DNA of 64,000 nt from Lantana camara (Eukaryota; Streptophyta; Magnoliopsida; Lamiales; Verbenaceae). Positions within the stretch are counted from its first letter, which is position 1. Each line of letters starts with the position of its first letter. The notes beneath the pieces were generated by a model. It had not been told where the DNA came from. It did not search any database and saw nothing but the letters and a program-made list of their open reading frames with translations. Position numbers and translations under genes: made by a program. The stretch spans positions 52,483,501-52,547,500 of the forward strand of contig CM074862.1 in assembly GCA_037501455.1 (NCBI GenBank), in the 5' to 3' direction. Below, in pieces: positions 50,048-59,949 of this stretch.

Positions 50048-50121
50048 AAATGAAATAGGTGGCCGAGCCTGGGAACGGCCGTTCCCATTTTGGCCTGCGT
50101 GCCGGAAGGGCCGTTCCCAGC
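50048..50121 (+). repeat. Captured 74-bp Gypsy LTR segment inside E8
   Basis: 73 of 74 bases match 43313-43386 of E7 (single difference at 50103/43368), including GGGAACGGCCGTTCCC. It abuts the E8 5' LTR (50123), where a Copia PBS belongs. Confidence 0.88.
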
Positions 50122-50122
50122 A

Positions 50123-52026
50123 TGTTGGAAAACACGAATCAGAAAGCAGCGGAAATTTAAAAATTTTCCAACAAAAGGACCTTGGACTCGCAATCGTGTA
50201 TCCAAATTCGTAGAGTTAAGAAACTTACTTTTCTTTTATTCTTTCTGGAAGCGTTTTAAGCCACCCAAGAACGCTTTTCTCGCGGCTTGATCCCCTTTCC
50301 TTGTTAAAGCTCGAATCTTAAAACTTCTAACTTGAAGCTCTCTAGAGATAGTCCACCAACTTGACTACAATCTGACTAGTAAGGATGCTAGTTCTCTAGT
50401 TAGTGTTTAGGCTTAACCTAGGGTTTCGTTTATCTTGGAGAAGGGAAGGTGTTCAACACATGAACCAAAAGAATTCTCGATTAGCCCCAAGAGGAGCTCG
50501 AGCTCCCCTATTTATAGGAGGGGAAGGGACGCCCAAACCCTAGTCCTTTTGGGCTAAGGATTTGGTCCCTCTCTCCTATTACTTGATTATCAAGTAATTT
50601 TGACTTTGACTTTGAATTCAAATTCAAATCAACTTTCAAGAGAGCTAAAATATCCAAACCGTTTTGGATATTATTATACTTTATTTATTTAAAATAAATA
50701 ACTTATTTTTATCTAATTAATTAATTCACAATTAATTAACTAGATTATTTTTCTCCAAAATTAGACTTTCTTTTTAATTCAAAATTAAACCAAAGTCTAT
50801 TACATAATTAACACATTAATTATTTAATCACCAAATAATTATCCACGCACATGCACATGTGTCCATGAAGGACACGTGTCACGCACGTGACCCACACGTG
50901 TGGTTTCACACGTGTGGAATCCTTTGGCCCGATTAACTCGTTTAATCATTTTAAAGCCTCAACTCATGTAACCAAGTTGTTGTGTGTGACTCTCTAGGTT
51001 CTCAATTCAATTAGCAGTGACTCTAATTAATTAATTCACTAATTAATTAATCAATCCACAGATTAAACGACCATAGTCTAGCAACAAGTGTTTAACCCCT
51101 AGCTGAATTGGAATGTTCGGATTCGACCGAACCTTTAAGTTATTGATTCATGTGAGATACAATCCTCCTACTTACTATCTCTCAACCAAGATCTAGGGTA
51201 AGGGAATAATTAGAACCCTAATAATCTGGTCTTAAAGCTAAGTGCATTTCATATCCATTTGATCTCAATCCAAGAAACCATATGGCATATGAATGACTTA
51301 CACAATAAGAGATCACCTTGCATATGCAAGTGTACGTCCTTTCTTGATTCTCATTCATTTTCATGAATCACTTGTGCAGCCCCAGCATAAGCCTTGAATC
51401 AGTTGTCTAAGGCGACACCCTTTAAAGCTTATACGTAAGACTACAGAGTTAACTCATAAAGTGACAAGGAACCTCAAGTCTAAGGATCAATTAATGACAT
51501 CAATGACTCGTGAGATATTTCCTAATCTGGAAGTTTCCATTTCCTGAAATAGAAACTTCCCTTCCCATTTAGGAATGTTCTCACACGGGGCACCTCAGTG
51601 AACTTACTTATTAAAGTAAGCACCCTCATGTATCACGCACGTATCAACTATGCACTTTGCACCTCCATGAAACAAGGTGGTCCTTCTTGAGGGCGTGATC
51701 CCACAAGCAAGCCTTAGAGGAGTCAGGTTGACACTCCCACTGTCGGTAGGACTCATCGGCTTGGAGTATTTTACTAATCATGACTTATGTGATATAGGGC
51801 TCGTTTCATGAACCATTTCACCTAAATGGTAGAGTCCTCAAGTCATCAGGATTAGGGGAGTTCTCATACATGCACAGCTAAAGTAAACGCATACCAAACA
51901 AGAGCATGTAAAGAAGTGTTTGCCTATGATATTAATCAATCATATATTATTCAAAGATTCTGTGATACTAGAAAAGTCCAAAAACGGATTATGACTAATC
52001 GGCTTTCTAGGGCACTATTCTTGACA
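50123..52026 (-). repeat. E8 5' LTR (right copy)
   Basis: 1904 bp; it differs from the left copy by a few percent, lacks the 45-bp segment and has a short extra GTTTCACACGTGTGG stretch near 50900. Confidence 0.88.
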
Positions 52027-53172
52027 GAGCCGGAACGGCCGTTCCATGTCGTCTGGCAGAACAAAACATTCTGCATAAAATGTAATTTTTAGCACCATGA
52101 TCCAATGATTTCTTTGATCCCAAATTGCTATTATATGATCGATTATGTGCCGAAACAAGATATTTTCATACTCCATTGTTCATTGCTCGTCATCTCGTTG
52201 CATTTTCGCCGTTCGTCATATTTGGTCCATTTAGAGTCAAGTCTCATGTATACATGTATCCCTTGCACAGATCATCTTCTCGTGACGTGGAGCAGGGGCC
52301 ATAGGCCGTGTCTCGACTTGCATTTTGTCAGTAAAGGTGAGGTTTAGCTATTAGTTATCTAGAACCATATAACCTTTACGTGGATTTCGGCCAAATTACA
52401 TGTATATATATCTCCATAATCGTTTCCCAAGAACAAAAGATTTAACAACTACCCCGTGTATCATGTTACAAGTCGTGTTCTTTGAAATTAAATCATGTTT
52501 CTTGAAAACTAATCGTGTTCATGACAAGCAAGCCGTGTATCGTGTTATCGTGATTGAACCGTGATCGTGTTTGGAGAATTATCGTGTATCGTGCATTATG
52601 GGCCCGAGAGTGAGTGTTTGAGCCAACCGGGAAAGCATAGGGCTGAAGGGTAACTCACACACCTCTCTCAGACCGTGGGGATGCCCCCTGAATCCACCAG
52701 GAGGTTTGGTGGAGTAAGGAGTCCCATACGTGGGAGTCATGCTCCCGACGTACGTCGTGTTATCGTGGGTGGTTCGGGCCTTGCAAACCCACCACCAATG
52801 GTGAAGGATGGATTTCGTGTTGTTGATCGTGTGCACTATAATGACTTGTATGATAACCTAAATAAATGAAAGTGTAATCCTTGTTCACTGTCGAGGTTTG
52901 GTTGGAGATCGTGCACGCCCTCGCCAGGGCCACTGATGGTTATAATAAACATGATTATCGTGTTAAACTTGATAGTTGTAATCTCGGGCGAGTTCTATGT
53001 TATTCTTGCATTTATATTATTTTAGTTACAAAACCTTACCCGAGATTATAACTTGCATGCTACTTATGCTTATATATATTTATGCCCCTCACTCGGTCTT
53101 CACAGACTGACACCTCCACCTTTCAGGTTTTGTTCGTGGCGTGCTAGGCGGGAGTCGGGTCGTGTCTTTTAT
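52027..53172 (+). repeat. E7 solo LTR, second segment
   Basis: Starts with the E8 TSD copy (GAGCC) and continues the LTR: donor-like AAG|GTGAGG at 52334-52342, acceptor-like TTTCAG ending 53126, GCTAGGCGGGA at 53143-53153. It ends at TTTAT, the TSD of E9. Confidence 0.87.
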
Positions 53173-56100
53173 TGTAGCACCCCAACCGGAAAGGCGCCAC
53201 ATCCCCCGCACTATGAGCCTGATCCACACATGAAATGGAAAGTCCATGTATGAACCCAGCTCACAGCGAACGGGGACTCACTCACTCCTTAGGCTAGGCG
53301 GGAACTAAACCTTCGCAACCAAATCAAAATGGACAAGAATAAATGCCAAAGGCGGAAGCATATCATATAATCTAGTACTAATTCAAGCCGCATAACGGTT
53401 TCAACTAGCACAATAACCTATTCTCGAAAATTCGTGCGTAACATAAATCCATAATCATAATCATAGTCATACATTTATCCATTTTTGCAAATTCAATCAA
53501 ATTACAAAATGTATATGAAGTGACTCAAACTTAACCAATAGACTTGACAAACTAGACTTCCCGCCTAGCACTCCAAACCTGCAAAGAAACTGAAAACAAA
53601 TCGGGTTCAGTCTATACGAGACTGGTGGGTATAAAACGAGGCATAAGTAACATATAGAACAATATTTAAACATTCACATGCAAGTTATAATCTCAAATGA
53701 GGTTTTTAGAGCATTTCCCAAGTGGGTGAAATAAATAAGTCATCAAAAGGGATTATAACGTTCATTTTTCATTAGGTTGTTTGTAGCCCTGCGAGTGGGC
53801 GTGCATTATCTCCAACCAACACCTCGTGTAGTTCATTAAACATTCTTTCTTTCTTTCATTCATTCTTGCATAACATTATTTTGTGCACATTCATGAACAT
53901 TTACACCTTCTTCCTCCGGGTGATGGCCGGGTGATCGGGCCGAACCATCCATTAATTGACCAAAAGGGAAACATGACTCCCCAGATGGCACTCAGCTTCC
54001 ATTCCTCGCTAACTGCTAACGAGGTCCGGTTACGCCGTTCATTGGTGGGGCTAGTGTGAGGGTTCACCATCAGCCCATACCTCCTCTGGTCACCACCCAC
54101 ACCAAGTCCCTGGGCCCAATTTTGTGCATTCATTCATTCTTTCTCGCCAAAACATTAGGTAGGTTCATAAAAGAAGGGCTTTACTTTAAAAATCATTGAC
54201 TCTTGAAAACAACCCTATATATATATATATATATATACTTTTGGCCGAAATCTTTACACATTGGGAGTATATAGGGTCATTCATCTAAATAGTAGAGAAA
54301 CCCACATGTACACCTCACCGAACGATACCAAGAAGAAAAGAATACTTGAAAAAGGCCTAACAACCCGGCAAGTCTCCGCCCTGGAGAAACTGTACAAGAG
54401 ACAATATAGTGCATTCGTGAGACTCAAGACACTACATGAACCGCATATGACGCACGGCATGTCATGCACAAAATATGAGGCGCATAAAAAGTAACAACAT
54501 GCTATGACGATGTTCATGTGTACAATTAATACCTTAGAAACACATAAACGAGCGATTCATTCAAGTACTTTCAAGAAATGAAGGTGTCATATTCATTCGT
54601 TTCATATCTTTTCATGAATCATATCAAATCGAGCCATAATCTTCAAACCATAATCATAATACACATATCAACATGTCTACAATGCATATAATAAATATAG
54701 AGGCAAGAGAATTTACTTAAGACCTTGAAAGAATGCAAGAAATCACTTAACATTTCATATGGAAGCACTTAAGCCATGCTATAGCATATTAGTTCGTTAC
54801 CCGAAAAAATCATATCGAAGCACTCAACATCTTTAATATAACAATTATAACACATAATACAACTTATTATAACATTTCATGAGCATTCAAGAGTTTAAAA
54901 TACATAAGAGAGGCAAAGGATACAAGAAAGCTTCACACGTGTCATTTAAACGTTCATGCATTAAAAATCACGTTTACACTTATCAAATGAAACCATAAAA
55001 TTAAATTAAATAATCAAACATATCATATATTATCAATTAATCATGTATAGATTCATTAAAACCACATACGGAGTTCGAGGAAGTGGAAGGAAAGCAGAAG
55101 GACGGATTTGAGCAAGTTTTGGTGAGAGCTGACAGTTTTCGGGCATGCGCAAGCTGTAAAGAATTGAACATATCTTGAGTTCTAGAAGTTGGAATTGGGT
55201 TTTTCATGTTGGATATGAAACTAGACAAACATAGCTTTCCGAGGATATATATCTAGAATTTTATTTCAAAGCGACGTGAAAATGGCGTTAGCTTGAAGTT
55301 GGATGAATGCAGTGTCTCGGAAAAGTGGCGACACAAAATTAAAATGACCATATCTCAGAAACCAGAAAAGATATTGAGGTGATTCTAATTGGAGAGTGTT
55401 CTCAACTCAAACAAGTTGATCGTGTCCGAAAATCAGATCAAACGGAGCTCGGATGAAGGGTAAATCACAAGGAAAAAGTTCCCCGGCCGGGGAAAACTGT
55501 CCAGAAACTTTCTGGACAAGAAGTACCCGCCCGGGTACTTTTTCCTCACTAAATTTACCCGCCCGGGTAAGGTGTTTCTGCGAGAAAAAGAGCAGAAACA
55601 GGGGTTGATTGAGGGGAAGAACAAGGGAAGCAATAAGGCAGCAAAGGTAGGCATGAAATGATCAAGAAAACATTGCAAAACTCATCCCACAACACTTACA
55701 ACAACCGGACAAGAGAAGGGAAGGAAAGGATCAATAAGAATGCATCTTCATATTCAAGAAATTAATTCTCCATTAAAGGTGGATCATCATATATTCAAAA
55801 TTCATGAGTTTAAGTTTAGGAAAAGCAACATAGCAGCTTCAAAGACTAAGAAATCACTCATAAAAGTTCATATAACACATGTTTGATCAATCAATTCAAA
55901 ATCAAAACTAAACCTAACTATTCATGCCAATCATCAAATCATAAGAAATCATGGATGAAAAGGAGCAACCCGGCTTGAAATGATCCCAAGGAGATAGAGA
56001 ATTCAATCATGTTCTTACCTTTCAAGTTGGAGAAGAAATGGAGGTGGCAAGAGCTCAAAATGAAGGATGGTGAATAGTTTTTTTTCCTTCTCCCTTCATC

Positions 56101-56781
56101 TCGGTTTTGGCTGCTTCTCTTCCCTTTTCTCAGCTGATGGTCGAAGTGAGGGAGGCATAGGGTGGTAGGGGGTTATGTTAGGATGAGTTGGGCCCAAGTA
56201 TGAGGATATTTTGTCAAGAATTGAGGGAGATACATCGAAAACCGTGAAAGGTGGTAGTTTTGTGCGAGCTGTTCGTTCCGGGCAAAATACGGGGGTCCAA
56301 ACGGGATTAGAAAAATATGAATGTAGGTTCCTTGGTTTCCTTTCTTCTTTATCAGTCCGAAGCCTCTTCCGAAATTTGATTCCAAATTCCCGAGCTCAAG
56401 ATACGCCGTTCGGAACCAGAGGAGCGTCGAATGCCCTTAATCTCCCGACTTGGCCTCGTTCCCAAAATAAAATTCGTTAACACAACAAACAAGATCCAAA
56501 ACATGAAACGAGCACGTAAACATGTTCATAACACCTAAATCTACAACATACTAAAATTTCACAAAATTACGAATTCAAGCCAAGTAGGAACGGGACGCGA
56601 TCGAAACATATAAGTGTATAACATTCAAGAATTCATTTAAATTTCCAATATTTCAACTAATCACATATTTGACAATTAAATAATTGGATTAAATATATAT
56701 AAAACACTTATAAACAATTAATTCATGCAAATCGATAAACCCATACGTCATGCTAATGACTAAAAAAGCTGGGGCGTTACA
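53173..56781 (-). repeat. E9 3' LTR (left copy)
   Basis: 3609 bp, TGTAGCACCCC ... GGCGTTACA on the plus strand. Inverted-repeat pair at 53293-53303 and 53558-53569; splice-like sites (minus) at 54313-54319 and 53579-53581; a (TA)n tract at about 54219-54238; palindromes at 55479-55570. The frames inside it recur in the other LTR and are not genes. Confidence 0.92.
55479..55570. repeat. LTR palindrome cluster of E9 (CCCG-CC-CGGG type)
   Basis: TTCCCCGGCCGGGGAA (55479-55494), TGTCCAG ... CTGGACA (55498-55518), AGTACCCG-CC-CGGGTACT (55522-55539) and TTACCCG-CC-CGGGTAA (55555-55570). The right LTR has the same set at about 62241-62332, with one base changed in the first. Confidence 0.88.
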
Positions 56782-56816
56782 ACCTCTCCCCCTTAAAAGA
56801 ATCCGTCCTCGGATTC
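56782..56816 (-). promoter_or_regulatory. E9 polypurine tract with stem-loop
   Basis: Minus strand TTTTAAGGGGGAGAGGTT meets the LTR; GAATCCG-AGGA-CGGATTC (56799-56816 by complement) lies directly upstream, identical to the E1 hairpin. Confidence 0.85.
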
Positions 56817-56840
56817 ACTTCTCGCCTTGGAACAAACAAT

Positions 56841-57033
56841 GAGAAAACCCCGTCTCTCCCAAGCAATAAGGAGAGAACCCCGTCTCTCGATCAACAATGA
56901 GAGAACCCCGTCTCTCGCAAACAAAGAGAGCACCCCGTCTCTCACAAACAACTGGGAGAGAGTGAACCCCGTCTCTCGAATAGCAATAAGAGAATCCCCG
57001 TCTCTTACAAGCAACGAGAGCACCCCGTCTCTC
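56841..57033 (-). repeat. E9 array of seven hairpins
   Basis: ACCCCG-loop hairpins starting at about 56841, 56871, 56899, 56926, 56955 (left stem disrupted), 56988 (AAGAGA/TCTCTT with a 7-nt loop) and 57016. Same motif, strand and position relative to the PPT as in E3 and E6. Confidence 0.82.
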
Positions 57034-57524
57034 ACAAACAACAACAAGAAAAACTCACTAAGACATAAAATATAACACACCAAGGAACAAACATCACGAA
57101 GAAGGCATCAAAACATTCAATCACGACAATTTATAATCAAAACAATCACACAAAACCAGGTAATAACTACCAGTTACATCTAACATCGATCATACAAAAT
57201 TAGTTAACACATCAAGGGATCAAAACACATATTATCAAAATTATTTAAATTAACAATGCGTGTATGCATATGCCATGAATGTCTGATGTACCGTTCACCG
57301 TGGAAACGAATTTGAAGTTAAAGCTTTCATAGTCCCAAGGCATGTTCTGAACCCAAAACCTAGCTCGACTCTTGGCTTATCTTTACTATCTTCAACGTGT
57401 CCACTTGAGAAACTGATGAGACTCTCGGCTGGCCCTATTCTTGATTCCACATTGATTCTTATCCCTTCTTACTTTCTTTTATCTCTCAGTTATACGTTGC
57501 GCCTTATCCAATCAACTTGCCCTT

Positions 57525-57557
<33 letters not shown>

Positions 57558-59949
57558 AGTTTCATGCTACGTTTCAAAGTTTTGGGATCGATTTCTTTAC
57601 GGTTCATGTCTCCTTCTGTAATTTGATGAAGCTTTTGAAATTCGAATAACCTTCCTAATTAACGGTCACCATCTTCTTCACGAGTTCTTTCCAGAGCGAG
57701 TTGTGATCACCGGTTCCCAAAATTTGGATCAATCTCTTTGTGAATCTTTCTTTGTGCTTTCGTCCTCTTGGAGCCATTAAGCGTGCATTTTATTCTGGTC
57801 CGCTCAAATCTCTAATCGAGGGGAAAATTTTCCCAAATAATTCTTGAGGTTCCATTGAAGTCCTTCCATAGTCACTTCTCTCTGATTCCTTTCTTCTCAA
57901 ATTCCTTCTAAGTCATTATGCAAAACGACTAGCGATGTAGTAGTGTTTTATTTTGGTTGTATTGTCCGAACCCCTTTCCATACTTAGTTGAAATGGCTTC
58001 CACGGAGACACCATCATGAGACATGATGATCTGATTCAACTCCCTTTCTCCAGTATTGGCATAAAAGGTCCAGTAGAATCTCCCTCATAATTCCATCATC
58101 CTCAGAACCTAAGATACGATTGCGTAGAGAACCAATCATTGCAAGCTTGGGAGATTGAACTTGTACGTGTCCCCTAACAAGAGATCGGCGACATTAAGTC
58201 TTGGTGTTTCCTCAGCAAAATTTATCTCCACTTTGAAGGTCTTAGACTGATAGACCATCTCATTCTTTTCCCATCTCTATCATTAGGGTTACCATGCTTA
58301 CCAAGACTTACATTTCCATCGTTCCTACTATAATGCTTCTTCGAGCACAACCTTACATTTAAGTTTGTCTCTCGATCACGCTCTCCCCCTTAAGAGTTTC
58401 GCCTTCTCAAATTGAACTCTATCTTTGATATTTTATCAAAATTCCTAATCCTCTTCGACCGAACAACTCTAGCTAAAAGATGGCTCGTTGTATTACCCAC
58501 ATTTATTTCGAGTTGATTGATTTTGGATAACATCCCTTGTCCATTGCTCCCTTAATTCTCTCTTTTAACCTTCTTGAAATCCAGAATCCCACTCTTTTTC
58601 CTCGTTTGATCCCAACCACTTGAGGTCAACTCCAACCCTTAATTTCTAGAATTTGATTTTCATCTCCATTTTAATCCGGTCACCCAAAATGTGCTTATTA
58701 CCCCGGTTCGATAGAGTTTCGGTTGAATTAGTAGTTGAAGCATTAAACAAAGAAAGTGTTCTAACAAGTAAACACTCAAACAATGCATGTTGGGTTAGGA
58801 TGTCAATGTGTGTAGCACATATTTTCAAGAAAGAGATGCAACATCAATTCATCAATTATCATCAAAACACATACTTCAATGAACGAATATCCAACAATAA
58901 TTTGACAAATATAACGTTAAAGGCGTATGGTAAGAATTTAAATGATTAATTATAATGTATGATGCACATGCTATGAATGCATTAAACATGTCACCGTAGT
59001 ATTGACTTTAGCACGATATTCTGTACTTTGATATCAATATTGCGAGCATAAGTTGCAAGGTTGAACATTGTTCGATCATTGATGATGATTTCCAATTCTC
59101 GTTTGCTTCCAAGCCTTTGATTGCGTTCTTATCTCACCAAACTTCCCGAGAAGTTGATATAGCCCAATTTCTCCCGATTTTCTTCATATCTCCGCTTTAG
59201 GTCCACTTATTGATTCACGATAGTTAGTATATCGATTATGCTCACTTGCATGGTTCCGTTACGAATCCACGAGGTTGGCACCTCTCCATTCCCTTCTTTC
59301 ATCTTCGAGGTCTCGGTGGGGAATCTTAAATGATTTGATCTTGCATTGAATATTTTCATACTCGGATGAATATAAATTCCCGCTCATCACGTTGTCTAAC
59401 GTATCTTTTGAACTGGTGCTTCAAGTCCCCACGGTGATTCTATATTAATAATCTTCAAGATTTGTTGAGAGGATGAGATTGACGAACTTCCTCCATAATC
59501 CAAGTCTTCGCTCATGATGCCGAACAAGGGAATGTAGCATTTTGTAAGCCCTGAAGGTACAACACCCAACCTCCAAATCCCATTGTCTCCACACTCCTTC
59601 CAATGGTTAGTGGAAGAAACTCGTTGTTGAGGTTGACAATAGCTTTCTTAACATGATAATAACCTACAATCAAAGATTCAACTCAAATATGGATGCATGT
59701 GGATTAGTATATGCTTATGGCACATAATTATAAAACACGTATTTAATGCAAAATGTAACACATAATCGAAAAGTTTGAAGTAAAAAAAGTTTCAACATAT
59801 AAATTTTCAACATCTTGAGTCAAACACCACAATTGAGGTCAAGAATCAATGCAATGTACACGTTGACAATTAATCCCTATGCCGCACGACCTAAACTGAC
59901 TCAATCACGACACGCGAACCCCGATTTTGCAACCTAGGGCACTTAAGGA
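57034..59949 (-). other. E9 non-coding interior
   Basis: About 2.9 kb with no recognisable coding. It holds the shared module twice (57260-57303 and 58957-58999), a 30-base A run (57526-57555), a central PPT-like tract (58379-58396), and a PBS-less junction near 59930. Confidence 0.6.
58379..58396 (-). promoter_or_regulatory. Central PPT-like tract in E9
   Basis: CGCTCTCCCCCTTAAGAG on the plus strand (CTCTTAAGGGGGAGAGCG in sense). It is homologous to the E6 tract at 29818-29835, with a shared CGAGCACAACC stretch about 40 bp to its left in both. Confidence 0.55.

Larger units (their letters stand above)
43468..52026 (-). mobile_element. E8: Ty1/Copia retrotransposon inserted in E7
   Basis: 8559 bp; TSD GAGCC at 43463-43467 and 52027-52031. 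Read on the minus strand, LTRs start TGTTAGG or TGTCAAG and end TTTTCCAACA. A Copia-type PPT (GGCAAGTGGGAGAT) adjoins the 3' LTR. RT and RNase H follow Copia order and sequence but are heavily broken. No PBS was found; 74 bp of Gypsy LTR lie there instead. Confidence 0.88.

Noticed and set aside
57526..57555. Poly(A) tail of a processed retrogene
   Set aside because: No coding or gene-like sequence precedes it on either strand and no flanking duplication was seen.
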